From positions 1 through 64,000 of the forward strand of contig CALFSX010000236.1 of assembly GCA_937916515.1 (NCBI GenBank): a DNA stretch of 64,000 nt, written 5' to 3'. Positions within the stretch are counted from its first letter, which is position 1. Every line of letters starts with the position of its first letter. Source of the stretch: an uncultured Planctomycetaceae bacterium. GTDB taxonomy: Bacteria; Planctomycetota; Planctomycetia; Planctomycetales; Planctomycetaceae. Below the pieces are notes generated by a model. The model was given only the letters and a program-made list of their open reading frames with translations, searched no databases and had not been told where the DNA came from. Both the position numbers and the translations under genes were made by a program. Below, piece by piece: positions 35,210 through 46,048 of this stretch.

Positions 35210-38200
35210 ATGGCACAAGAAACTCAGCAGGTTCCAGATTCGCTTGCTGAACTGACTTCGTCGATTCAGGCGGCACCCGGGTTCGCGGAAGTTGCTAAGG
35301 CACTCCGCTCAGGAAACAGTGCGGCAATTGACGGAGCCTGGGGATCGTCCTGCGCGCTGACAGTAGCCGCCTTAAGTGCCAGCACCCCACAAAACACTAT
35401 GCTTGTGGTGGTGCCAGGCATCCGCGACATTGAAGAATTTTTCGACCAGCTGGCAGAATTCGTAGGTCCGGGTTCACAGATCCGAGCGTTCCCCGCATGG
35501 GAAACTCTACCCGACGAACACGACGTCACAGACAGCGTGTTCGCCGCTCGTTTGGCGGCCGTTCGCTTCCTGAATGAAAACCAGGCCGCCAGTCCAACCG
35601 AGCCCAAACCGCAGGCAACGTCAACGGACCCATGGAGCTTCTCCGTTGATACAGCTGTCACTGCTGAAACCGCTTTCGCGGATAGCGACCAGACCGTATC
35701 GTCGCCACGGCTGATTGTCACCTGCCTGCCGGCACTGCTGCAACCGGTTCCTTCCCGCAGAGACATTGAACAGGCAACGCGTCGCATTGCCGTCGGCGAT
35801 GAACTGGAACTCAACCCGCTGGTTGATTGGCTGATCGAACGCAGCTTCGATCGAGTTACGGCAGTGGAATTGCCCGGTGAGTTTTCCATTCACGGCGGCA
35901 TTCTGGACATTTTCCCACCCACCGAACCGGACCCAATTCGCATCGAATTGTTCGGCGAAGACGTTGAATCGATTCGCACGTTTGACGTGGAAACGCAACG
36001 GCGTCTCAGCGATCTTGACGCGGTCGCCATCACGGCCACAGAACCCGTTAAGCCTCCTACGAAGCCCGCACCAGGCGACAGCCTGCGTCCACACACGGCG
36101 ATTGCAACGGCAACAGAATCGCTGCTGGATTCGCTGCCGAAGAACACGGTGGTCGTGCTTAGCGACATGGCTCAGGCCGTTAGCGAAGGCAAAATGTACC
36201 TTCAGCGGTTAGCCAATCCAATCGGAATGTTTGGCGTCGATGCCACAATGGCTCGTCTGGTGGAATTCCCTTCTGTCACCATCGACGCTTTGGGAGCTGA
36301 CAGTTACGAAACGTCATGTCACCTGAAAATCGAATCGATTGAACGATTCACCAGCACTGGCAAAGACGCCTTAACGGACCTTGCAGAATCACTTGGCCCG
36401 CAAAGTCGAGTTCTGTTGTCGTGCCACAACGACGGAGAAAAGCAACGACTTAAAGACCTCATCGCCGAAACCGAAGCCTCCGAAGGCCTGCAACTTACCG
36501 ATCGCCTGAAACTGTGCGTGGGGCGAGTAAACAAGGGTTTTCGATTTGTCGAACGCGATCTGCTGATCATCAGCGACAACGAACTGTTTTCGCGCTCACA
36601 GGCTCGAAAGGTAAAGTCTCGCCGTCGCTCTGCAGACACGCGAGCCATCGATAACTTTCTCGACCTGAAAGACGGCGATCTGGTTGTACATGTATCACAG
36701 GGAATTGCCAAATATCGCGGCATGGCCCTGATGGATCGTGACGGCGAGAAAGAAGAACACCTGCTGCTTGAATTTCGAGACAGCCTGATCGTCTATGTTC
36801 CTGCATCGCTGATACATCTGGTCCAGAAGTACATTGGTCCGGCAAAGTCGATGCCGGAACTATCAAAGTTCGGTGGAGTTTCCTGGGAGAAGAAAAAGAA
36901 CAAAGTTGCCGAAGCCGTAACAGACATGGCTGCCGACATGCTGCGACTGCAAGCCGAACGCGATTCAAAACCAGGACTCCAGTGCCAGCCCGATTCCGAG
37001 TTGCAGCAGGAATTCGAAACGTCTTTCCCATACACAGAAACCGTCGATCAGGTTTCGGCCATTGCAGATTTCAAGGATGATATGCAGCGGTCTCGACCAA
37101 TGGACCGCCTCATCTGTGGAGACGTCGGCTTTGGAAAAACAGAAGTCGCCATGCGAGCCGCTTTCAAAGCGGTCGACAATGGCCGCCAGGTTGCCGTACT
37201 GGTGCCAACCACTGTTCTTGCAGAACAGCACTTTCGCACGTTCAGCGAACGCATGGCCGAATACCCCGTCACGGTCGACATGTTGTCGCGGTTCCGTACA
37301 GCGGGCGAACAAAAAGCGACTGTCGAAAAGCTGGCAAAGGGCGAGGTTGATATCGTCATCGGAACACACCGACTTGTTTCCAAAGATGTCAAATTCAAAA
37401 ACATTGGCCTGCTGATCATCGACGAAGAACAAAAGTTCGGAGTCAAAGTTAAAGACCGCCTGAAGCATCTTCGACTGGAAGTCGACATCCTTACGCTTAC
37501 GGCAACTCCGATCCCTCGCACGCTGCACATGTCGCTGCTGGGAATACGCGACATCAGCAGCCTGACCACACCACCTCGTGACCGCATGCCGATTGAAACA
37601 CGAGTTGGCCGCTTTGACGAATCACTCATTCGCAGTTCAATCGTTCGTGAACTCAACCGTGGCGGGCAGGTCTACTTCGTCCATAACCGAGTTCACGACA
37701 TTCAAAAAATCGCAGATCGTATTCGGCAAATCGTTCCGGAAGCCACCGTCACCATTGCTCACGGCCAGATGACGCCGGACGAACTGGAATTGGCCATGCT
37801 GGACTTTGTCACCGGCAAGGCTGACGTGCTGCTGGCAACAACCATCATTGAAAGTGGCCTGGATATCCCCAATGCCAACACAATGATTATTCACCAGGCA
37901 GACATTTACGGCCTGGCGGACATGCACCAGTTGCGAGGTCGAGTTGGCAGAGACCGTCACCGAGCCTACTGCTACCTGATGCTGGAAGAAGGTAAAGTTG
38001 TCACCACGAAGGCCACAAAACGACTGAAGGCGATCGAAGAATACAGCGAACTCGGTGCTGGATTCCGAATCGCGATGCGAGACCTGGAAATTCGCGGCGC
38101 GGGAAACATTCTGGGCACAGAGCAAAGTGGCAATATTGCCGCCGTGGGATACGAACTGTACTGCCAGCTGCTGGAAAATTCGGTTCGCACGCTGAAGAAA

Positions 38201-38662
38201 CAACCTCTTAGATACCAGACGCACGTCAAGATCGAACTGCCGGTATCCGCCTATGTTCCTGACCGCTACATTCAGGAACAAAAGCTGAAGATCGAAGTCT
38301 ACCGGCGTTTGTCTCAGGCGAATTCACTGCAGAAACTTGTGGAACTTGAAGAAGAACTCCGCGACCGCTTTGGCCCCGTGCCAACTCCCGCAAAACGCAT
38401 GCTTCGTTTGCGCGAACTAAATCTGCGAGCACTAAGCTGGAAGATTGAAAACATTCATCTCGAAGATGGATATGCCGTCTTTCGTTACCGGAACGTTAAG
38501 CTTATCAAGATGCTTAGCTATCTACACAAGGGCCACTTGCGGGTTGTCGACCAGCACGACGCTTATTGGCCGTTGGATGCTCGCGAAGAAGACGGAACAG
38601 CCGTCATGGACGAACTGATCGCAGCCCTGTCAGAAGCCGAACCACCTGTCCCGGAAGACTGA
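35210..38662 (+). CDS. mfd: Transcription-repair coupling factor Mfd
   Basis: The protein has 1150 residues, the usual length. It has a UvrB-like N-terminal part, the RNA polymerase-interacting domain (V-H-V-S-Q-G-I-A-K-Y-R-G-M), and a RecG-like translocase with Walker A G-D-V-G-F-G-K-T-E (about residue 638) and Walker B D-E-E-Q (about 738). The motif L-R-G-R-V-G-R and the C-terminal TRCF domain follow. It strips stalled RNA polymerase from damaged DNA and recruits UvrA. No Shine-Dalgarno sequence is obvious before the ATG. It ends 215 bases before the FKBP gene. Confidence 0.97.
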   Translation: MAQETQQVPDSLAELTSSIQAAPGFAEVAKALRSGNSAAIDGAWGSSCALTVAALSASTPQNTMLVVVPGIRDIEEFFDQLAEFVGPGSQIRAFPAWETLPDEHDVTDSVFAARLAAVRFLNENQAASPTEPKPQATSTDPWSFSVDTAVTAETAFADSDQTVSSPRLIVTCLPALLQPVPSRRDIEQATRRIAVGDELELNPLVDWLIERSFDRVTAVELPGEFSIHGGILDIFPPTEPDPIRIELFGEDVESIRTFDVETQRRLSDLDAVAITATEPVKPPTKPAPGDSLRPHTAIATATESLLDSLPKNTVVVLSDMAQAVSEGKMYLQRLANPIGMFGVDATMARLVEFPSVTIDALGADSYETSCHLKIESIERFTSTGKDALTDLAESLGPQSRVLLSCHNDGEKQRLKDLIAETEASEGLQLTDRLKLCVGRVNKGFRFVERDLLIISDNELFSRSQARKVKSRRRSADTRAIDNFLDLKDGDLVVHVSQGIAKYRGMALMDRDGEKEEHLLLEFRDSLIVYVPASLIHLVQKYIGPAKSMPELSKFGGVSWEKKKNKVAEAVTDMAADMLRLQAERDSKPGLQCQPDSELQQEFETSFPYTETVDQVSAIADFKDDMQRSRPMDRLICGDVGFGKTEVAMRAAFKAVDNGRQVAVLVPTTVLAEQHFRTFSERMAEYPVTVDMLSRFRTAGEQKATVEKLAKGEVDIVIGTHRLVSKDVKFKNIGLLIIDEEQKFGVKVKDRLKHLRLEVDILTLTATPIPRTLHMSLLGIRDISSLTTPPRDRMPIETRVGRFDESLIRSSIVRELNRGGQVYFVHNRVHDIQKIADRIRQIVPEATVTIAHGQMTPDELELAMLDFVTGKADVLLATTIIESGLDIPNANTMIIHQADIYGLADMHQLRGRVGRDRHRAYCYLMLEEGKVVTTKATKRLKAIEEYSELGAGFRIAMRDLEIRGAGNILGTEQSGNIAAVGYELYCQLLENSVRTLKKQPLRYQTHVKIELPVSAYVPDRYIQEQKLKIEVYRRLSQANSLQKLVELEEELRDRFGPVPTPAKRMLRLRELNLRALSWKIENIHLEDGYAVFRYRNVKLIKMLSYLHKGHLRVVDQHDAYWPLDAREEDGTAVMDELIAALSEAEPPVPED

Positions 38663-38877
38663 ACGCTCCCGCTGGCGGCCATGCCCCTCAAGATTCACGG
38701 CATCTGGCATCGGCAATTCGGCCTCATTTGCCGATTGCCGTTAAGTTTCAAACGTTTGCGTGATTTTCGGGGTTTCGAATACCCTGACACTTCGGGCTGG
38801 CCTAGCGTCCAAAGCCTTTTGCCCGTACGATTTCCGGCCAATACTGGCACTGAAGCCAACGCAATCAAGGATGAATC

Positions 38878-39441
38878 ATGCGACGTTTTCGATACCTGTC
38901 ACTACTTGCCACCTTGTGCGTTTTTGCGGCCGTTGTCGGTTGCAGAAACCCGCTGGCTCGATCGAAAGCCGCTGCCTCACACGCATCCATCGCGGAGGAA
39001 GGCAGCGACATTTCACTTGTATCCGCCAGCGACAAACAGCCGATGACGTTTCTTGATTCGGAACATCTGCGATACGGCACGGGCAAAATCGATGACGATG
39101 CCACAATGAAGTTCAATATGACATCATCCGGCCTTCGTTATCGAGTTCTGCGAGAATCGAAAGGGCGAAAAGCCACTGCCCAAAACACCGTCACCGTAAA
39201 CTATCGCGGCTGGCTGGACAGCGGCAAAGAATTCGACAGTTCCTACGACGGGCAGCCAATTTCATTTCCTCTGAACGGAGTCATCAAGGGATGGACCGAA
39301 GGCATGCAACTTGTCGGTGAAGGCGGAATGATTGAACTGTGGATTCCGGCAGGCCTTGGCTATGGAGCTCAGGGATCAGGCCGAGACGTGCCACCCAACG
39401 CAACTCTGCACTTCATCGTTGAACTGCTGAGCGTACGCTAA
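38878..39441 (+). CDS. FKBP-type peptidyl-prolyl isomerase lipoprotein
   Basis: The protein has 187 residues with AAGGA before the ATG. A lipoprotein signal peptide ends in the lipobox A-A-V-V-G-C (Cys22). The FKBP domain covers about residues 85-187: V-T-V-N-Y-R-G-W-L, G-K-E-F-D-S-S, F-P-L-N-G-V-I-K-G-W-T-E-G-M, W-I-P-A-G-L-G-Y-G. It would catalyse cis-trans proline isomerisation at the periplasmic side of a membrane. It has no close operon partner. Confidence 0.92.
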   Translation: MRRFRYLSLLATLCVFAAVVGCRNPLARSKAAASHASIAEEGSDISLVSASDKQPMTFLDSEHLRYGTGKIDDDATMKFNMTSSGLRYRVLRESKGRKATAQNTVTVNYRGWLDSGKEFDSSYDGQPISFPLNGVIKGWTEGMQLVGEGGMIELWIPAGLGYGAQGSGRDVPPNATLHFIVELLSVR

Positions 39442-39464
39442 CCCCACGCCTGTCGTAAACGCGC

Positions 39465-40355
39465 TCAGCGTGAAACCTCAATCACAGTAGACGCGCCGGT
39501 AAACGTCTGTCCGTTCGACTGTAACCGGCCATACCATCGTTTTACGGGCTGATTCGGGTCCGCCGCAAACTCGTGAAAATCAACGAAGTTTGCAGAGAAA
39601 CGATAGGCGAATGTTAGAGTCGGTGCTGTTTCGCCCAGCCACTGCATGACGTGGCTTTCACCAAAGATGTCCATCACGACATTTACGTTCGGTGGCACCG
39701 ATGGCAATTGACGTTGCAGAAATACAGGAACAAGTGTCTTGTCGTCAATTCGCTCCAAAACTTCGCCCAGCGTAACGATTGCTTTTTCGTGCAGATTTCT
39801 TTTCTGTTTAAAGTACGCACGAACTTTTTCGTTGTAGGGGTCCGAAAAGTTCACATAGGCAGCGACGTTGAATGTCGCATCGACGACCTGCGTGATCCGA
39901 AAGTTGCCTGTCGCATTATCTCGACGCCAAAGCCGCACCAGATCGGTAACCGTAGAACGTTCGCACTGCTCAAAAAAACCTCCCAGGCAAATAACGTGAT
40001 TCACGCCTGTAATTTTGAAGTCGATGTTGCCCACGTCTGATGAGATATAAGCCGTCGGATTCCAATCTTCGTAAAGATAGCACCAGGCAGGGTTTAACCG
40101 ATTGTATTTATCGTGCAGATAAATGACGGGCAACGACCGCGACTTCATTGTCGAGACAACCTGGTCAACGGCAGCGGCCGTCCTTCGCAGTGGATCGAAT
40201 CGCTGCGAACAATGCGTCAGAATCGCGACCGTCTCCCCCTCAAGCTGCAGTCTGGCGGGCTCTGTAAACGCAGGCTTCCATCGCAGATCTTTCATCGTGT
40301 GCAGATCCGGAACCTCTAATGAAAACGCAGCAATTGCCAACAGTAGCTTAATCAT
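39465..40355 (-). CDS. Secreted conserved protein, possibly isochorismatase-like fold
   Basis: The protein has 296 residues from the ATG at 40355, which opens a short hydrophobic signal (M-I-K-L-L-L-A-I-A-A-F-S). The frame extends to 40487 without a better start. Features such as V-A-I-L-T-H-C-S-Q-R-F, L-P-V-I-Y-L-H-D-K-Y and V-I-C-L-G-G-F-F-E-Q-C-E-R-S-T-V recall the order of conserved blocks in cysteine hydrolases of the isochorismatase superfamily, but the catalytic Asp-Lys-Cys triad is not clearly in place. Function unresolved. Confidence 0.55.
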   Translation of the reverse strand: MIKLLLAIAAFSLEVPDLHTMKDLRWKPAFTEPARLQLEGETVAILTHCSQRFDPLRRTAAAVDQVVSTMKSRSLPVIYLHDKYNRLNPAWCYLYEDWNPTAYISSDVGNIDFKITGVNHVICLGGFFEQCERSTVTDLVRLWRRDNATGNFRITQVVDATFNVAAYVNFSDPYNEKVRAYFKQKRNLHEKAIVTLGEVLERIDDKTLVPVFLQRQLPSVPPNVNVVMDIFGESHVMQWLGETAPTLTFAYRFSANFVDFHEFAADPNQPVKRWYGRLQSNGQTFTGASTVIEVSR

Positions 40356-40957
40356 GGGGACTAAAATCGTGACCGTTTCAAACGAATCCTGTTCGGCAGA
40401 GAGAACACATAACGCAGCGATTGGACTGCTGTTTAGAATCGACACCCCTGCAACAGAAACGTTACCGTGAGCTTGGGACTCAGCCACGAAATTTCCGTCT
40501 GAGCCTGACGCATTCCCGAATATTCCAACATTTTACGCAATGTCTGGTCACCGCAACCGCAGCCAGGGTCACGTTAACGCACGGTTTCTGGCCATTCCAT
40601 GGCCACATCGGTACAGTGAGAAGTGCTGACTCACGAGGTAAACCACAATTACCGTACGTTTACCTGCCAGAACAACACACAGCAACAACAGAGACTCCAC
40701 CAAAACAGCATTATCGTATGATGACACCCGCAACAAGGGCCTCGCCCTTGACCCAATGGCGTGGTTGGCTGGAAGACATGGAACGCTCGAATCGCCGAGC
40801 CGCTCCGTTGTCGCTACGACAAACATGCGCGCACCGTGCGCACATCATTTTGAGTAAGCCCCTAACTCAGTTTTGATATACCACGGCACTGCCGGTTGAC
40901 ATAAACACCAACCTGTTGCAGGCCACATCACCAAATTTATTTAATATAGAGCAACAC
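40356..40957. other. Long intergenic region between divergent genes
   Basis: There are 602 bases between the minus-strand gene starting at 40355 and the sulfatase at 40958. It contains dispersed repeat copy A (40731-40866) and an AT-rich stretch (TTTAATATAG, about 40940) that may be part of the sulfatase promoter. No gene was recognised. Confidence 0.55.
40731..40866. repeat. Dispersed repeat, copy A (most complete)
   Basis: The left end is a perfect hairpin CAAGGGC-CTC-GCCCTTG (40734-40750). The right core GAACGCTCGAATCGCCGAGC (40781-40800) runs on through TCGCTACGA (40819). A tail that matches copy C (...ACCGTGCG..., ending CCTAAC at 40866) extends further. Unlike the other copies it does not touch a stop codon. 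Confidence 0.85.
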
Positions 40958-42397
40958 ATGCCGTTCATTCGTGCCATCATTATTCTGGCTGCCTTTGCCT
41001 GCTCGTCGGCGAGTCGCGGTGAAGAACCACCTAATGTCGTATTCATCGCCATCGATGATCTCAACGACTGGGTCGGGTGCCTTGGCGGCCACCCTCAAGC
41101 ACAAACTCCGAACATTGATGCCCTGGCAGCACGTGGAGTCAACTTCAACAATGCGCACTGCCAGGCTCCCATCTGCAATTGCTCGCGAGTCAGCATGCTG
41201 CTGGGAAAGTTGCCATCAACAACCGGAATGTACTTTCTGTCGCCCAACTTTCGAAATGTCGATGGAACCAAACACGAAGTCACGTTGCCGCAGTATTTTC
41301 GGAATCATGGATACTACACATCAACCTGCGGAAAAATTTTCCACGGCCCAGCCGATGCCGCTTCGTTTGACCATGTTGAACCGAATCGAGGTTGGCGGCG
41401 AGACAACCAGAAGATCAGCTATAAGCTGCCGAAGTCAAATCCCTTATGGGATTGGGGGCAGGTTGATGTTCCAGACGAAGAACAACGCGACTTCAAAACA
41501 GCTGAATGGGCTTCCACGGAACTATTAAAGCTAACGGAAAAGAAACAACCGTTCTTTCTGGCTGTGGGCTTTCACCTTCCACACGTCCCCATTTATGCGT
41601 CAAAGAAATGGTTCGACCTGTATCCACAGGAAACCCTGCAACTGCCAGCAACGCTTGCCACCGACCTGGAGGACCTGAGTGAATACTCACAACTGCTAAC
41701 GCTAAACCCAACCGGACCACGGCATTCGTGGATGCAGGAAAACAATCAATGGAAGCACGCCGTTCAGTCGTACTTAGCAGCCAACAGCTTTGTTGACAGC
41801 CTTGTCGGAAAGATACTGGAAAGCCTCAACAACACATCAGCCGCCAACAACACAATCGTTGTCCTTTGGAGCGACCATGGTTTTCACCTGGGTGAAAAAT
41901 TACGCTGGGCCAAGCGCACGTTGTGGGAAGAAACGACTCGAGTCCCACTAATCATCGCAGGCCCCGGAATCCATCCATCAAATTGTTCACGTCCCGTCGG
42001 ACTAATTGATGTTTTCCCAACGCTGATCGAACTCTGTGATTTGCCAGCCAAGTCAGATCTGGAAGGACAGTCTTTGCAACCGCTGCTGCAAAACCCATCC
42101 CGCAAATGGAACCGCCCTGCTCTGACAACCTTCGGCCCAAACAATCATACGCTAAGAACAGATCACTTCAGATACATTCGCTACAGCGACGGAAGCGAAG
42201 AATTGTATGATCACCAGACCGATCCCAACGAATGGAAAAACCTGGCAACCGATCCAGCTCACGCAGCTCTGATCAGCGAATTGAAGAAACAGCTTCCACC
42301 GTCCAATTCAGCGCCGCTGCCAGGCAGCAAAGGTTCTGACTCGCCCTTATACGGAGAAGCCGACGGCGTGCTACTTCAGGACATCATGAAGAAATAA
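40958..42397 (+). CDS. Secreted sulfatase with atypical C-N-C-S-R active-site motif
   Basis: The protein has 479 residues from the ATG at 40958; the frame's earlier start at 40916 precedes it by 14 residues without a signal. It has a signal peptide (about 1-20). It resembles the iduronate-2-sulfatase group ([12 protein letters not shown]). The formylglycine site reads I-C73-N-C75-S-R77-V-S-M-L-L-G instead of C-x-P/A-S-R. The Cys-x-x-x-Arg spacing is intact and the Pro is a Cys, so activation by formylglycine-generating enzyme is uncertain. Other metal sites (D-H-G-F-H-L-G-E) are present. It is followed after 37 bases by another sulfatase gene in the same direction. Confidence 0.88.
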   Translation: MPFIRAIIILAAFACSSASRGEEPPNVVFIAIDDLNDWVGCLGGHPQAQTPNIDALAARGVNFNNAHCQAPICNCSRVSMLLGKLPSTTGMYFLSPNFRNVDGTKHEVTLPQYFRNHGYYTSTCGKIFHGPADAASFDHVEPNRGWRRDNQKISYKLPKSNPLWDWGQVDVPDEEQRDFKTAEWASTELLKLTEKKQPFFLAVGFHLPHVPIYASKKWFDLYPQETLQLPATLATDLEDLSEYSQLLTLNPTGPRHSWMQENNQWKHAVQSYLAANSFVDSLVGKILESLNNTSAANNTIVVLWSDHGFHLGEKLRWAKRTLWEETTRVPLIIAGPGIHPSNCSRPVGLIDVFPTLIELCDLPAKSDLEGQSLQPLLQNPSRKWNRPALTTFGPNNHTLRTDHFRYIRYSDGSEELYDHQTDPNEWKNLATDPAHAALISELKKQLPPSNSAPLPGSKGSDSPLYGEADGVLLQDIMKK

Positions 42398-42434
42398 CCA
42401 ACCAGATTTTGCGTCACGACAAGGTTCACACAAG

Positions 42435-43940
42435 ATGTTCGTTAGAGACTTCAGCGTTCTGACATTGATTACCTGCTGCATTGCAACAGCCGCTGCAACG
42501 GTTGCGGCAGACGATCGCCCCAACATCATTTTCTTAATGGCGGACGATCAGTCGACGTATTCCATGGGCTGCTACGACACTCCTGGCGCCAACACACCCC
42601 ACCTGGACAAACTTGCCAGCGACGGAATGGTGTTTGACGCTCACTACGACACCACCGCAATCTGCATGGCCAGTCGAGCCAGCGTGATGACCGGCATGTT
42701 TGAATACAAGACCGGCTGCAACTTCGAACACGGCGCACTGATGTCGATGCACTGGGCTCAATCGTATCCCACGTTGTTAAGCAACGCGGGCTATCGGACA
42801 GGCTTCGCCGGTAAGTTCGGGTTCGAAGTCACCGACACCGCGGAAAAACCGGGGAAGCTGCCGTCAAACGATTTCGATGCCTGGGGCGGTGGCCCCGGTC
42901 AGACGTCTTACAAAACGGCAAATAACAAATCGATGGCCAGGCACGCCACTAAGTATCCTCATTCAACGCTTTCGTACGGAGCATTCGGACGCGATTTTGT
43001 GATTGAATCGTCAAAGACAGGTTCGCCATTCTGCCTTTCGATCAGCTTCAAGGCACCACATCACCCCGTAGAACCCGACCCGCAATTCGATCACGTATTC
43101 AAAGATATGACGTTCTCCAAACCGGGCAACTTTGGACGCGATTTCGGAACTCACTTCAGCAAACAAAGCCGCCAGGGACGACAATTTGAACGCTTCGAAA
43201 GCTGGCACTACAGCGATTCTTACGACTCGGTGATGGCGAAATACTTCCAGCAGATCTACGCCATCGATGTTGCGGTCGGCATGATTCGAAAAGCCGTCGG
43301 CGAAGCTGGAATCGCCAGCAACACCGTTTTCATTTATACGTCCGACAACGGATTCATGAACGGATCGCACGGCTATGGAAGCAAAGTACTGCCGTACGAA
43401 GAAGCATCGCGAGTTCCACTGATCATGTTCGATCCGCGTCATGCCAACAGCGGCAAGAAACGGCGATGTACCGCGCTAACAGGCAACGTCGATTTCGCTC
43501 CCACAATTCTGGAACTTGCGGGACTGCCGATACCCGAATCCATGGACGGAAAAAGCCTGTTGCCACTTTACGACAATCCTCAATCATCTACTCACGAATC
43601 ACTGCCACTCATCAACGTTTGGGGGCCCAAAACGATGCATAGCCTGAGCGTTGTCACGAAAGACTGGAAATACGTTTACTGGCCGTACGCAGAAGACGAC
43701 TTTGAGCCGACAGAAGAACTGTACCAGCTTTCGACAGACCGCCTGGAACTAACAAACGCGGCCATCTATCCAGAAAACAACAGCGTACTGCAGGACATGC
43801 GCACCATCTACAACCGAACGCTGCAGCACTGGAAAGACAACGCCGTGCCTTATCACAACTATCAACCATTCGCAGTCGTTTTCGATCGCGACGAATCGTG
43901 GAAACAACAGAAGCAACCGGCTAAGAACAAAAAACGTTAA
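42435..43940 (+). CDS. Secreted sulfatase with C-M-A-S-R motif
   Basis: The protein has 501 residues with a signal peptide ending near A-A-D (residues 1-25). Metal-binding I-I-F-L-M-A-D-D-Q (31-39) and formylglycine motif C77-M-A-S-R81 (Ala variant of C-x-P/A-S-R) are followed by S-V-M-T-G. The later [10 protein letters not shown] segment carries substrate and metal residues. It hydrolyses sulfate esters of unknown, probably polysaccharide, substrate. It lies 37 bases after the preceding sulfatase, likely co-transcribed. Confidence 0.92.
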   Translation: MFVRDFSVLTLITCCIATAAATVAADDRPNIIFLMADDQSTYSMGCYDTPGANTPHLDKLASDGMVFDAHYDTTAICMASRASVMTGMFEYKTGCNFEHGALMSMHWAQSYPTLLSNAGYRTGFAGKFGFEVTDTAEKPGKLPSNDFDAWGGGPGQTSYKTANNKSMARHATKYPHSTLSYGAFGRDFVIESSKTGSPFCLSISFKAPHHPVEPDPQFDHVFKDMTFSKPGNFGRDFGTHFSKQSRQGRQFERFESWHYSDSYDSVMAKYFQQIYAIDVAVGMIRKAVGEAGIASNTVFIYTSDNGFMNGSHGYGSKVLPYEEASRVPLIMFDPRHANSGKKRRCTALTGNVDFAPTILELAGLPIPESMDGKSLLPLYDNPQSSTHESLPLINVWGPKTMHSLSVVTKDWKYVYWPYAEDDFEPTEELYQLSTDRLELTNAAIYPENNSVLQDMRTIYNRTLQHWKDNAVPYHNYQPFAVVFDRDESWKQQKQPAKNKKR

Positions 43941-44004
43941 TGACTTAACGCCGGTTTCGACATAGAATTATGTGAAGCCGGTAACTTCTCCGCTGGAGCC
44001 AACG

Positions 44005-44556
44005 ATGTCCGTATCCCATGAAACACAACGAAAATCAAAGCTGACGTACGAGCACTATACTCAGCTGCCGGATGACGGAAATCGCCACGAAATCGTCGAT
44101 GGAGTGCACTACATGAATCCGGCACCGATTCCCTATCATCAAGCTTTGTCACGACACATTCAATTCCAACTGTATTCAGCAATCGAATTGAACAACCTGG
44201 GTGAAGTCATCGACGCACCGATTGACGTGCAGTTTTCAAATCACGATGTCGTTCAGCCGGACCTTGTCGTTGTCCTAAAAGGCAACAACATTGCCACACG
44301 GACAAAACTGAAGGGGACACCCGACTTGATTATCGAAATCCTGTCACCATCAACATCCAGTCGCGACGAAGGGCTTAAAAAGGAACTTTACGAACAAAAC
44401 CACGTTCCTGAATACTGGGTCGTCGATCCCGACGAAAAAGCAGTTCGAAAATACACGCTCACCAACGGTCAATACGCCGCTCCGCAACGCTGCACCGAAT
44501 CCATCACATTCGACGGCCTGCCAAACGTGTCCGTTGACCTTACCAAAATCTGGTAA
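44005..44556 (+). CDS. Uma2 family (DUF820) endonuclease-like protein
   Basis: The protein has 183 residues from the ATG at 44005; a GTG at 43972 is an alternative. The PD-(D/E)xK-like fold of the family is visible: L-T-Y-E-H-Y-T-Q-L-P-D-D-G-N-R-H-E-I-V-D-G, V-V-Q-P-D-L-V-V-V, P-D-L-I-I-E-I-L-S-P-S-T and K-K-E-L-Y-E-Q-N-H-V-P-E-Y-W-V-V-D-P. The Asp, Glu and Lys positions fit a nuclease, but the biological role of this abundant family is unknown. It follows the sulfatase pair by 64 bases. Confidence 0.88.
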   Translation: MSVSHETQRKSKLTYEHYTQLPDDGNRHEIVDGVHYMNPAPIPYHQALSRHIQFQLYSAIELNNLGEVIDAPIDVQFSNHDVVQPDLVVVLKGNNIATRTKLKGTPDLIIEILSPSTSSRDEGLKKELYEQNHVPEYWVVDPDEKAVRKYTLTNGQYAAPQRCTESITFDGLPNVSVDLTKIW

Positions 44557-44679
44557 GCCGCCGCTGCCAGAACAGCATCTGACGACGCGTCACACATGCG
44601 CCCTGAACGACCGCTGCAGTTGGCAACGCGGCTCGTCCAGAAGACCGCTGATACGCCCCCAAAGCCTTCTACTGGCATT

Positions 44680-45771
44680 TTACTTGTTAAACAGGAAGTG
44701 ACAGATGTCGCCGTCCCGCATAACGTATTCTTTGCCTTCAATTCGCATCTTACCGGCCGCTCGAATTTCCTTTTCGCTTTTGTATTCTTCAAGGTGTTCC
44801 AGCGAATACGTTTCGCAGCGGATGAACCCTTTTTCAAAGTCGGTATGAATGACACCGGCCGCCTGAGGTGCCGTGGCGCCAACAGGGATTGTCCAGGCAC
44901 GCACTTCCTGCTCTCCGGCGGTGAAGTAACTTTGCAAACCCAATGTTCGATAGGTGGCTCTGGCAACGGTGCCCAATGCCGGTTCTGTCAGCCCAACAGA
45001 TTCCAGCATTTCCAGTCGGTCTGCATCATCAAGTTCGCCTAATTCAGATTCGAACTTCGCACAAACCGGTACCACTTCAGCACCAACCGAAGCGGCATGC
45101 TGTCGCACTTTCTGAACCAGTTCGCCCTCGCCCGTGATATCGTTTTCATCAACGTTGGCGATATACAGAATCGGCTTCGCTGTCATAAGGCCCAATCCTC
45201 GAACAACTTTGGCCTCCTCGGGACTGAATTCCAGCGTTCGCAATAATTTGCCTTCGTCGGCATGAGCCGTGCATCGCTTGATGACGGCAACTCGCAATAC
45301 CGCATCCTTGTCGCCGCCTCTGGCCGCTCGCTCAGACTTTGGCAACGCGTTAGTCAGAGTCTCCATGTCTGCAAGCAGCAGTTCCATTTCGATAATTTCG
45401 ATATCTGACAGCGGATTCACTGCTCCCGTTACGTGTGTAATGTCGTCGTCTTCAAAGCAGCGCACAACCTGAAGAATGGCGTCTACTTCGCGAATGTGGC
45501 TCAAGAACTTGTTGCCCAGACCTTCGCCTTTGCTGGCACCTTCCACAATGCCTGCGATATCAACCAGCTTAAGAATTGCCGGAATCACTTTCTTAGGCGG
45601 AATGTACTTCGTGATGATTTCCATACGACTGTCCGGAACGCTCACGATTCCTTCGTTGGGCTCAATCGTACAGAACGGATAGTTCGCGCTTTGTGCGGCT
45701 TCTGAACATGTCAGAGCATTAAACAGAGTACTTTTACCAACGTTGGGCAGACCGACGATTCCGGCTTCCAT
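44680..45771 (-). CDS. ychF: OBG-type GTPase/ATPase YchF
   Basis: The protein has 363 residues, the standard length. The P-loop G-L-P-N-V-G-K-S-T (7-15), switch motif [17 protein letters not shown], and N-V-D-E-N-D (NxxE-type ATP-preferring G4, about residue 205) are present. A TGS domain ends the protein ([12 protein letters not shown]). YchF binds ribosomes and takes part in translation and stress control. The start ATG is at 45771. It is convergent with the Uma2 gene, with 123 bases between. Confidence 0.96.
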   Translation of the reverse strand: MEAGIVGLPNVGKSTLFNALTCSEAAQSANYPFCTIEPNEGIVSVPDSRMEIITKYIPPKKVIPAILKLVDIAGIVEGASKGEGLGNKFLSHIREVDAILQVVRCFEDDDITHVTGAVNPLSDIEIIEMELLLADMETLTNALPKSERAARGGDKDAVLRVAVIKRCTAHADEGKLLRTLEFSPEEAKVVRGLGLMTAKPILYIANVDENDITGEGELVQKVRQHAASVGAEVVPVCAKFESELGELDDADRLEMLESVGLTEPALGTVARATYRTLGLQSYFTAGEQEVRAWTIPVGATAPQAAGVIHTDFEKGFIRCETYSLEHLEEYKSEKEIRAAGKMRIEGKEYVMRDGDICHFLFNK

Positions 45772-46048
45772 TTCACTTCATCCGCGAGATACATAGAAAA
45801 TACGCCGGACTATTTCGGCGGCGGCAGATGTTAGCGTACAAAACCACCGATAGAAAACGCCGACTCTGGCATTCCGAACATTAGGGCACGACTTTGTTCA
45901 GCAAACCAGCCAGAAAACAGGTATCGCCCAGCGAAACGCCTCAAAAACACCGGCAACAAGGCAATCATGCGATGCTTAAGGGGCGGCAACCGACCGACGG
46001 CAACAGTTGCTCACAGAAACCCGCAACTTCGCATTCTTATTCGCATTC

